Shown here: positions 12,017 through 21,800 of the stretch, one piece after another
Numbering within the stretch: position 1 is the first letter of the stretch
Layout of the letters: every line of letters begins with the position of its first letter
DNA from: Anaeramoeba flamelloides
Taxonomy: Eukaryota > Metamonada > Anaeramoebidae
NCBI GenBank assembly: GCA_027625915.1
Contig: JANTQA010000047.1
Span: 16,058,001-16,122,000 of the forward strand
Reading direction: 5' to 3'
DNA: 64,000 nucleotides
Made by a program: the position numbers and the translations under genes
The notes under the pieces: model-generated
The model's database searches: none
The model's input: the letters and a program-made list of their open reading frames with translations, nothing else
Told to the model about the DNA's origin: nothing

Positions 12017-13249
12017 ATGATAAGTCCCTATCCAGAATTTTGTTTCTTGCCAAGCAATTACAGCCCCACCGACAATTCTTTTTTTAGTTTTATTGGGCTA
12101 GGCAAAACTGGTGTCTTATTTACCATTAACCAAAACCAATTAAAAAACCAAAAAACAATGCAAATACCAACACTTTTTTTCTTCAAAACGCCTGCACTAG
12201 ATCAAAAAATGCAGCTGGAGGTAATTCCGCTTTTTGCACCACCATTTGTTTGTGTGTTTCAATCTGCATCTCTTTCCCACGACGAAAACTTACTCCTGTT
12301 AAATGTAAAGCATTCTGGTTCGATAAAGGGTGCAATGAGTGGCGAGTACCAGTCCCCGATCGTTAAGCCAAAAAAAAGAAGAAAGAACATTGTAAAAACA
12401 ACGCACTCAACGATCTTAGTTGACATTCAAGAAGGAACTACGTTGTCAACAATTTTTGAGAATACTGCAAAAACAGAAATCCATTTTTTAGAAAGCTGTT
12501 CAAAAAATTGGTCTAGCCATTCCCACATGTTTTTGACAATCTTTGAAAAGGGTGAGATAGCTGTTCATACTTTACAAGCGAAAAAGGCTTGGCTTTCTAA
12601 AAAAAAATCATTTGAGCTTAAACCAAAAACAGAGACTCTTCATTCAGAACATTTGTATTCCCAATTTGATCCTATTCGGATGGTTTTGTATGTTTTGAAA
12701 AAGACACAATACCCAGCACAGTTGAGGATCTTTTTACGAACTTTTTCAAAAAAAAAGCCACTACAAAAAGATTATCGGATCTCTTTTGGTCATGTCGTAA
12801 ACCCTTTGTCCCTCCAGTTTTTGCTTTATAGTCCCCTTGCTCATAAAAATAAGAAACCAGAGAGTGATAAGAAAAATGATGGTTTTGTGTTCATCAAGAA
12901 AATATCAATCAACACAAACATAAATACAAATACGAGTACGAACCCAAATACATCTCGAGTTGAAAAAACAAAATTCTTCAATCAAAATATTGAAAAAAAT
13001 CCAAAAATTGCAAAAGTATTAGTTGGTGGTTCAATTCCAAAAAAACAAAATACACCAAGAACCAATTCCGATCATACAAACACCCTAATAAGTTTTCCAA
13101 CAAAAAATACGAAAAAATATTCACAATCCTATGAATTTCTTGATAATTATAATCCCGAAATTAGCAATAAAATTCACCCAAAATTATTGCTGGAAACTGA
13201 AAGCAAAAATGAAAAAACAAGAACACCCCCAACCATTTTCAAAATATAA
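12017..13249 (+). CDS. Hypothetical protein, 410 aa, possibly beta-propeller (weak GSAP-like resemblance)
   Basis: ATG at 12017 gives 410 codons without interruption. Residues ~60-260 alternate short hydrophobic strands with polar turns: a LSHDENLLLLNV stretch, TILVDIQEG, HMFLTIFEKGEIAVHTL and QFDPIRMVLYVLKK. This order recalls the N-terminal propeller of gamma-secretase-activating protein (a self-start line, a LLVEI line, an ENHLLLISEEKYIEQF line, a WDMSEQRLYYI line in the human protein), but similarity is at the level of pattern and may be chance. Residues ~290-410 are Asn/Thr/Lys-rich and low in structure. The 3' end is doubtful: coding-like sequence continues in another frame (next entry), so the true protein may be longer through an unseen intron, or the gene may be broken. 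Confidence 0.7.
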   Translation: MISPYPEFCFLPSNYSPTDNSFFSFIGLGKTGVLFTINQNQLKNQKTMQIPTLFFFKTPALDQKMQLEVIPLFAPPFVCVFQSASLSHDENLLLLNVKHSGSIKGAMSGEYQSPIVKPKKRRKNIVKTTHSTILVDIQEGTTLSTIFENTAKTEIHFLESCSKNWSSHSHMFLTIFEKGEIAVHTLQAKKAWLSKKKSFELKPKTETLHSEHLYSQFDPIRMVLYVLKKTQYPAQLRIFLRTFSKKKPLQKDYRISFGHVVNPLSLQFLLYSPLAHKNKKPESDKKNDGFVFIKKISINTNINTNTSTNPNTSRVEKTKFFNQNIEKNPKIAKVLVGGSIPKKQNTPRTNSDHTNTLISFPTKNTKKYSQSYEFLDNYNPEISNKIHPKLLLETESKNEKTRTPPTIFKI

Positions 13250-13725
13250 AAGATAAATACATAAAAGAAAAGATCGAAATAATATTAGAAAATGATGATG
13301 AATTGAAAAATGAAAGGTAGAATTTATTAGATTTTGGCAGTGATGATTCTGATTTTATTTTAGATGATCCTGAAGAACCAGGAATTCAAATAACAAGAGA
13401 AAATTCAAAGGATTCTTCGAGTAGTGATATACCAATTATGATAAAAAAGAATGGGGAGTTATTTAGAAATAATAATAAGGACAACAGTGATGAAGAGGAA
13501 GACGTATGGGGTTTTGATCAAAATTCTCTCAAAAAAGAAAAAAAAGAAGAAAAGGATAAGGAAAAGGAAAAGGAAAAGGAAAAGGAGAAGAAAAAGAAGA
13601 AGAAAAAGGAAAAGGAAAAAGAAAAAGAAATTGAAAAAGAAAAGGAAAAAGAAAAGGAAAGAGAAAAGGGAAAGAAAAAGGAAAAGAAAAAGGAAAATCA
13701 AAAATATCAAGGGAAATATTTCTAA
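13213..13725 (+). other. Coding-like continuation: acidic stretch then Lys/Glu run
   Basis: Immediately beyond and partly overlapping the end of the 12017 frame, another frame is open with one in-frame TAG at 13318. It reads as acidic protein sequence (LLDFGSDDSDFILDDPEEPG, then DEEEDVWGFDQN) followed by ~60 residues of KEKEKE encoded by GGAAAA repeats. Composition and the LLDFG/DVWGF motifs look like real disordered protein. It may be the C-terminus of the 12017 gene reached through an intron or a frame change, or a decaying end of that gene. No clear donor was found. Confidence 0.5.
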
Positions 13726-13800
13726 ACGAATATCATGTTTTGACAAAAGATCTTTTTCGGGAATTGTAATTGTCTGGAACTTTTACCCGCTTAATGCCAA

Positions 13801-14000
13801 TACAGTCAGTTTCACTTTTAAAGCACAAACTTTCAACTAAATTTAAGGCACAAAAAAAATCTCAAATTAAGGCACAAAATTTGTAATTTTTTTTTACAAT
13901 TTATTTTTACTAGAAGTTGAATTTTGTGCTTTAATTTGAGATTTTTTTTGTGCCTTAAATTTCGTTGATAGTTTGTGCCTTAAAAGTGAAACTGACTGTA
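13801..14000. mobile_element. TA-ended palindromic MITE
   Basis: Intact: TACAGTCAG at the left and CTGACTGTA at the right, ~80-base complementary arms, a T-rich/ACTAG centre. Only 80 bases after the KEKEKE coding-like stretch. Confidence 0.9.
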
Positions 14001-14137
14001 TATTTTATTGTCCAGGAATTATTTCTAACTTATAAATTATCACCACTTTTTCATAGATAATTTCTGAGAATTGGTTATTATTATCTTACCAAAACTCAGT
14101 TTTTGAAATACTTGGATGGCCAGATTCTAAAAGTTGA

Positions 14138-14339
14138 TATAGTCAGTTTCACTTTTAAGGCACAAACTTTCAACGAAATTTAAGGCACAATAAAAATCTC
14201 AAATTAAGGCACAAAATCAAAATTCTAGTAAAAATAAATTGTAAAAAATAAAATTACAAATTTTGTGCCTTAATTTGAGATTTTTATTGTGCCTTAAATT
14301 TCGTTGAAAGTTTGTGCCTTAAAAGTGAAACTGACTGTA
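14138..14339. mobile_element. TA-ended palindromic MITE, clearest internal structure
   Basis: Left end TATAGTCAG (one change from TACAGTCAG), right end CTGACTGTA. In the left arm the word TTAAGGCACAA starts at 14155, 14180 and 14204, about 25 bases apart; the right arm carries its complement three times. The arms are almost identical, so a transcript would fold into an ~80-bp stem. Confidence 0.9.
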
Positions 14340-14849
14340 TCACATTTATCACGCAAAAAAGGCAATGCCATAATTTCAAATTAAATATTTTCAACAATTA
14401 TTACATCGTCTTCTTTGATTATTGTGAGTTAAGATATGCTGAATGTTAAAATTATTTCTGCTAATAGAACTTAAATATTTCATAATTCAAAGAAAAAATC
14501 AAAATTATTAATTGTTTTTAACTTTCAATATGTAAATAGCCTTGGTGGTAGTAATTTGCATGTTTAAAGCAATAATTCAAAAAAATACGCATCCAAAAAT
14601 TATGTATTTTTTTTAAAAAAAAGGTATTTACACTTTGAAACCTCTTAACAAATCTCTTATTTACTTGATAAAAATTTTTAATTGTTTTTTTTTTTAAGAT
14701 TCACCCATTTGTTTATCTTTTCAGCTTAATTTGTTTTATTTTCTTAATAATTATTTTTTTTTGGATTTTAAGAAATGTTTGAAATCAAAAAAAATAATTT
14801 CCTCAAAAATATTTAAAAAAAATATAATATATTACATTTTTTAGGTAAT

Positions 14850-15052
14850 TACAGTCAGTTTTACTTTTAAGGCACAAACTTTCAACGAAATTTAAGGCAC
14901 AAAAAAATCTCAAATTAAGGCACAAAATTTTTAATATTTTTTTTTTACAATTTATTTTTACTAGAATCTGAATTTTATGCCTTAATTTGAGATTTTTTTT
15001 TGTGCTTTAAATTTCGTTGAAAGTTTGTGTCTTAAAAGTGAAACTGACTGTA
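14850..15052. mobile_element. TA-ended palindromic MITE
   Basis: TACAGTCAG ... CTGACTGTA with the same arms and the same three spaced GGCACAA words per arm; the centre is a long T run with ACTAG. Confidence 0.9.
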
Positions 15053-15661
15053 TTTGAAATTTTTATCTTTGAATTTTAGATCAAAGAGTTAAGTTTTTCA
15101 AATATTAACACAAAATATTATTTACTTGCCAAGATGATAAATTCTTAAAAAAAAAAGTGTAATATTTTTTTTTTATTAATTCGCCTAATTATCATTAAAA
15201 TAATAAATTAAAATCTGGATTAAAAAAAAATTTTTTTTAAATATTATGTGGTCCCCATTTTGGATCGCATTGTTTATACACTGTAAAATTTCCTAAAGGG
15301 CTAATTTTTTTACAGAAAGAATTATAAAAGATAATAATCAAAATTATAAAAATACATTTTCTCATATCAGAGAAAAATCCAAAAAATTAAAAACTCTTAA
15401 GAGGGTGGCTACACCAAAAGACATGATAAAAATTTGAAAGAGATGAAAAAAAAGTATTTTATTTTTGTGGCTTGTGATCCTAGATTCTCTAAACTTTTTT
15501 TAAAAAAATATTTGTTATTTTTCTTTTCGTAAGGTTAAACAATAGTAAAAAAAGAGAGAAAAGAACTGAGAAATTTGATTTGATTTTTATTTTTTTATAA
15601 CAAATATTTTTTTTGGGGAGAAGATAATTTTAAATTCTTAGAATAAAACTTATAGCTATTT

Positions 15662-15862
15662 TACAGTCAGTTCCACTTTTAAGGCACAAACTGAAACGAA
15701 ATTTAAAGCACAAAAATCATATCATATTAAGGCACAAAATTCAAATTCTAGTAAAATAATTTGTAAAAAAAAAATATTTCCAAAAAATGTGCTTTAAGTT
15801 GAGATTTTTTTGTGCCTTAAATTTAGTTGAAAGTTTGTGCCTTAAAAGTGAAACTGACTGTA
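15662..15862. mobile_element. TA-ended MITE inserted in TTAA element
   Basis: TACAGTCAG ... CTGACTGTA. Flanks GCTATTT and AAATTTGAT are contiguous apart from a few bases in the related uninterrupted element near 30415-30435. Confidence 0.9.
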
Positions 15863-15992
15863 AAATTTGATTATATATAATCATGTTCACATCCCCAATT
15901 CGACCGAATACAAGTTTTTAAAACGCTAATCAGATATGTTTTGGGAGAATTATTATTTTCTGAAATCCTTCTAGCTATTAAAGCACCATTTG

Positions 15993-16194
15993 TACAGTCG
16001 ATTCCACTTTTAGTACACAAACTTTCAACCAAAGTTAAGGCACAAAAAAATCCCAACTTAAAGCACATTTTTTGGAAATATTTTTTTTTTACAAATTATT
16101 TTACTAGAATTTGAATTTTGTGCCTTAATATGATATGATTTTTGTGCCTTAAATTTGGTGGTAAATTTGTACCTTTAAAGTGGAACTGACTGTA
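15993..16194. mobile_element. TA-ended MITE inserted in TTAA element
   Basis: Left end TACAGTCGATTCCAC, right end CTGACTGTA. Flanks AGCACCATTTG and TTAACTTTGTG correspond to adjoining sequence near 30545-30575 in the uninterrupted relative. Confidence 0.88.
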
Positions 16195-16284
16195 TTAACT
16201 TTGTGATTTTCCCAATTGAAATATTGTGATTCTTTTTAAACAAAAACCATTCATCCCAAATATCACTGATAAAAAAATCTTTCT

Positions 16285-16486
16285 TACGGTCAGTTCCACT
16301 TTTAAGGCACAAACTATCAACGAAATTTAAGGCACAATAATAATCCCAAATTAAGGCACAAAATTCAGTTTCTAGTAAAAATAAATTGTTAAAAAAAAAT
16401 ATTACAAATTTTGTGCCTTAATTTGAGATTTTTTTGTGCTATAAATTTCGTTGAAAGTTTGTGCCTTAAAAGTGAAACTGACTGTA
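16285..16486. mobile_element. TA-ended MITE inserted in TTAA element
   Basis: Left end TACGGTCAG, right end CTGACTGTA. Flanks TCTTTCT and TTACTTTGTGCTGTCATG match an uninterrupted TTTCTAATTGC...TTGTCATG near 30647-30670. Confidence 0.9.
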
Positions 16487-16551
16487 TTACTTTGTGCTGT
16501 CATGAAAAAAAAAATCAAAAACTATGAAAAAATTAAATATCAAAATTATAT

Positions 16552-16644
16552 GCCACAATAGAATGTTGAGATAAGGATAAAAGATAAGTCCTTCAATATT
16601 TGAAACACTATTTTAAGCAATTCAACACAACATTCTATTGTGGC
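16552..16644. repeat. 17-bp perfect hairpin inside TTAA element
   Basis: Arms GCCACAATAGAATGTTG (16552-16568) and its complement (16628-16644) with a ~59-base loop. The same hairpin with one change lies at 30723-30815 in the sister element, so it is part of that element and not a separate insertion. Confidence 0.75.
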
Positions 16645-18069
16645 AGTTTCTTTGCGACCTTTGAAAAAAAATTCAAAAAATCTAATCAACGAAACACTTT
16701 AAATAATAATCAATGAGGTACAACAAAGTAAAAAATGTTATTTTCTGATCCTCATCAAAATTGCAAAAAAGTGAAAAATTTTCCTTTACTGTGGCTACTC
16801 CCTTAAGTTTGAAAAATGTTTCATTGTAAAGTGAAAAAACATTTAACAGTTAAAAATAATTTTTGGGAATATTTAGTTTTTCTTGTTTTCTATTTACATT
16901 TGAAATATTAAGCAAAACACCTTCTTTCTTGTTGGTCCTTAATTACTTTTTCAATTTTGGATAAATTAAAAATAAAATTATGATACTCATACAATATATT
17001 TCAACAAATTATAAAATTGACGATAATGAAGAAGATGTTAATACCGTCAATTACAAATCAAAAGATCAATATTTTCATTCAGCTTTCCAAAAAGTACATC
17101 TCAAGAATCAAAAATGATAAAATTCCTAATTCTAAAAAGCTAAATGAATAATTTAAGTTTTTTTTCAGAATGAAAAATTAGAAATGGTACAAAATTTTTA
17201 AAATCTTTTTCTGGAAAACTGAATGAAAATACCCATCCTTTTCTTTGGCAACTGAGAGTATATGAAGATTTCTTGTCCAACATATATCCTTAGATTTCTT
17301 AAATTTAAAACAAATTTTTTTTCTTTCAGTATACACAGTTAATTTAATACAATTTAATTGAACTTGTTATTATTTAACTCTCTATGTTGGATAAAGTAAG
17401 GATTGTAGAAGATTCTTTTGATAAAAATAACTTATTTGAGAAATTATAAAAATTAAAAAAAAATCTTTGAGATCTCAAAAACTGCCAAATAGGGAACTTC
17501 AAAAATGAAACAATATTGTTTTCAAAATTAAAATTCAAAACAATTTAATTGAAATTCGAGTGTTCACTCTTTGATGCTTTTTTCTTAAAATTTACGTTTT
17601 TTTCATTGTGGGTTTTGAGAGATCGATTTACGTTACATTTTGGTTAGTTTTTTTTTAGTATTTGATACCCTTAATTATTTTAAAAATTTTTTTTATTTCT
17701 AACATTGTATTTTTTTGATTTAAGACTACACCCTAAATGTGACTTTTTCGTTGAATTGATAAAACGGTAAAGGAAAGAGAAAAAGTATTCATAAAAAATG
17801 AAGGATTTTTTTATTCCAACCTTTAGGACCACTCAAAGAATTTTATTGACTCGTATTTTTTAAAAATAATAAAGAAAAAATGAAAAAAAAAATTCTACCA
17901 CCAATCCCTTGTTATAGATCAAATATTTAGAAAACTGGTTTCGTTTAAAAAATAACTAGAAAAAGTCTTTCAACTCTTTATTAAATAAATAATGTTAATT
18001 TCAAGGAAAAACATTTTTTGAGTTATTGTTAAAAAAGATTTAATTCGAATCAAAAAGAAATACACTTTA

Positions 18070-18409
18070 ATGAACTTAAATTTGTCTGTCTTTTTCTTAT
18101 TTGCAATCACTCTCTCTTTAATTAGAGGTAACGATGTCTGTAGTTCATATGATAGCTCTTGTGAGTTGTGTTTAACACATTATGCTGATAGGCAATGTGG
18201 TTGGTGTAATGCAACCTCAAGCTGCTTTACAGGAAACACAAATGGACCATTAGATGGTACCTGTAGTAAAGGAACTTGGTATTGGGGAGCAAATGCACAA
18301 TGTCCACCAAACCCACCACCAACGCCAACAACAACACCTACCCCTACGGCCACCCCAACACCCACTCCAACGCCAAGTAAATTAAACATCAATTTTGCCT
18401 TTTTATTTC

Positions 18410-18444
<35 letters not shown>

Positions 18445-18777
18445 AAAAAAAACATGATTAAGAGAAACCTTAGCACCACAGAAAAACCCAAAAATCTAAA
18501 AATTTTTGATTTTTTTCACAATAACCTCTCTAAAATTACTTATTTTTGTGTATATTATTTTTTTTTTCTTTATTTGCTTTATAGTTAAGAACGAATGCAC
18601 CAAAAATTATAAGGATTGCGAATCTTGTTCTTCTCATTTTGTTGATAGAAGCTGTGGGTGGTGTATTTCTGATCAAACATGTTATGATGGATCTTCTTCA
18701 GGCCCAAACGACGCTACTTGTACTGGGATGTCTTGGGTTTATGGTGAAAACAGTAAATGTACTACCGATCTAGGTTT

Positions 18778-18808
<31 letters not shown>

Positions 18809-21800
18809 GTGTTTGTTTACTTTTTTCAAAAATCACATTTCTTTTTTTTTTTTTTTTTTTTATGTTAATTTTACCCATTGAATTAGGATGTGAGGCATAT
18901 AATAATTCTTGTGACAGTTGTCTAACACATTATGCTGATAGGCAATGTGGTTGGTGTAAAACAACCTCAAGCTGCTTTACAGGAAACACAAATGGACCAT
19001 TAGATAATACCTGTACTAAAGGAAATTGGTATTGGGGAGCAAATTCACAATGTCCACCAAACCCAGCACCAGTGCCAACAGCAACTCCTACCCCTACAGC
19101 GACTCCTACCCCTATTCCAACACCAGGTAAATTCCTTAATAATTTTATCTTTATATTTTTAACAAAGAATAAATAACAAAACAGTTAAAAACCAGAAAAA
19201 CATAAACGCCAAAGCAATTCAAAAATTGCCAACACAAAAAAATTAAAATTAGTCTCTGAAGATTGAGAGCGAGTAATTATCAATTTTCAAATCTTTTCGA
19301 ATTTTAACAATCAGCTCTTATTGGCAATTAATTTAAAAAATTTAATAATCACTGTGCCTTATTAATGGTGTTAATTATGAAGATTCTTGAAAAAAAAACA
19401 AAAACAAAAACACAAACCACGATAGGAACTCTTAGTGAACTACTGATCAAAATAAAATTCAAATTTGTTTGTTATTCAAGGAATAAAAACTAAATTTTTG
19501 AATAAAAATTGATTTATTCATAAAAAAAATTGAAAAAACAATTTTAACAAAAAAGAAAGAATTGTTTATAATATTAATAAAAAAAATGAAGAACTAATCA
19601 TTTATCAAAATTTTTTTTTTTATCAATACTGATAAATTCCAATTTCTTTTATAGAATTTTTAGTTCAATTTCCATTTTTGTAATAAATAAACCCAACTAA
19701 TAAAACAACTCAAGAGTAACATTCTGTACAAATACAAACCAATTTAACAAAGTTTCTTCACATTTAAACAAAGAGAATGCTTTATTTCAAAGCTTGTGTA
19801 AAAAAATCTGCAAAATGGAAAAAGAATTAAAAATTTTCAGATATTTCTTTGGATTTTTCAGTAATAAATTAATTTATAAAATTAAAAAAAATTACTGTTG
19901 CTAAAACAATCCGTGCAGACTTGTTAAACAAATTAAATAGAATTTGAATTTAATTCAAAAATATTGGAAATTAATTAATCAAATTCAGAAATCTTCAAAA
20001 AAAAAATTATTTTAAATAACAAAATTCTAGAAATTATACTTATTTTGATTATTGTAAAGAAATTAGTAAAAAACCTGCAATAAAAATTATAAGATTATTA
20101 TTTTGAAAAAATTGATACAATAAAATTTATTGAAACAAAAGATGGTTTTTCCATAGGAAAATATTTATGATTTAATAAAATATCAAAAAAAAAATCAATA
20201 AAAGTTTTTGACAAAAATAAAATTCTCAAAAATTGACCCCAAAAAAGAAGAATGAAAAAGAACATTTCATTTTCTTAAAAAGAATTCAAACATATCTTTT
20301 TTTTTATTAGGATTGATAATCAAAGAGAAGAAACAATTAAATGTTATTAAGGAAATAAAGATTTTATTTATTCACAAAGACGGAGATGAAGAAATCTCTT
20401 TAAATTATAGACAATCTTAATTTAGAACCCACTAGCAAGATTTTTTTCTAAAACCGATCTATAAAAGAAGCTAAGGTTCTTGGAATTTAGTATTAGATTC
20501 TAAAATTGGATTTAAAAAGAATATAGATACAAGAATAGCTGTTCTAAATTTATTTTTTAAATTAGAGATACTTAAAAATGAATATAAAAAATAAAGCATT
20601 TTTTGTTGTTGCAATTAATATTAAAAAATTTTTTGATCAATTAGTCACATTTTAGTACACTATGCTCTAGATAAATATATTCGAAATGAAAAAATAAAAA
20701 TATGGTATAAAAATTGCTAGAGAAAAGTTGCAATAGGGGTATATCAAGAAGATCCATGATTTCCTATATTATTTGGGTTCATTAACCATTTTTTAATAGA
20801 AAAAATCCGAATTCAGGCTTGCAAAACATGTTCAAATGTTTGTAGATAATTTGATTTTAATAATGGAAGTAACAATTCCAGAAATTAATAAACAATTAGT
20901 AATAATTTTTAAAATTATTCGACATTTTGGAATGAATCCGAATACCAAAAAAACTCAAATCAAAAAATTTATCCAGAATAAAGTATTTAGGCATTTGGTT
21001 AGAAAAAGGAAAAAATTTATAAAAAAATTTCAAATAAGTCAAAAGATAGTTTTAAAAAAATTAAAATGATTTTTAGTCAAAAAAAAACCACTTCTATGGA
21101 GTAAAATTACAAATGTTTAAATCAATACGTATTAGTCAATTATTTTATGAATTAGTAATTTTTGATTTGTCTCAAAAATATTTTGAATCTATTTATATTT
21201 ATATAAAAAAAAAAATCAACAAAATTTTGAAACATTAATCCACATTCTCCAAAGAATAATTTTTAAAAAACTGAAACAAAAATTAATCAAGTGAGATTTT
21301 CAATTTATAAAAAGAAGATTTAAACTCAAAAGGAAATTAGAAATTCTTTGTTTTGAACACATATCAAAAAATTTAAAATTTTCAAAAAAGATGAAAATAT
21401 CAACTGGGAAATACCAGTAGAAAACCTAATATTTTTTAAATGTAAATTTAAAAAAAAACAAAACAAAATTTAATAATCAATAACTCTGGATAGAAAGTTC
21501 AAGAAAAACAAAAAATTCTTAGTTATAATAATAATATAAATAAACAGTCGTGCCGTCAAGTGTCGTCGAGTGTCTTCAAGTGTCCGTAGAGTGCGGTAGA
21601 GTGCCTTACTTTTCCAGAATTCAAAAGAATGAGAAAAATCAAATATTTTACTCTATTCTTTTGAATTCTGGAAAAGCTAACGGAAGTTTTCTTGATGTTT
21701 TCTGTTTTGTCTGTGAAGTGTTCTAGATTTTTTTGAGGTTTTTTTGAGGTTTTTTTGAGGTTTTCGATTTTATTCGGAAAATAAATAGATTTTCCAAATA

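Larger units (their letters stand above)
15397..16806. mobile_element. TTAA-bordered TIR element with three MITEs inside
   Basis: The left end is TTAAGAGGGTGGCTAC and the right end GTGGCTACTCCCTTAA, an imperfect inverted repeat closed by TTAA. Without the three MITEs (15662, 15993, 16285) the core is ~0.8 kb and matches 29036-29200 plus 30355-30981 block by block. It includes a small hairpin at 16552-16644. TTAA borders suggest a piggyBac-like target preference, but no transposase is present and the class is inference. Confidence 0.75.
13726..18069. other. Intergenic, densest MITE cluster in the window
   Basis: Contains six intact TA-ended MITEs and one TTAA-bordered element into which three of them are inserted. 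Between 16807 and 18069 the DNA is AT-rich with no repeat or frame that I can support. The PSI gene start at 18070 follows. Confidence 0.75.

Noticed and set aside
13459-13746. Minus-strand Phe/Leu-rich frame opposite the KEKEKE stretch
   Set aside because: It is the mirror of a GGAAAA repeat; composition alone keeps it open.
18180-18491. Minus-strand frame over PSI exon 1
   Set aside because: Shadow of exon 1 and of the poly-A tract in intron 1.
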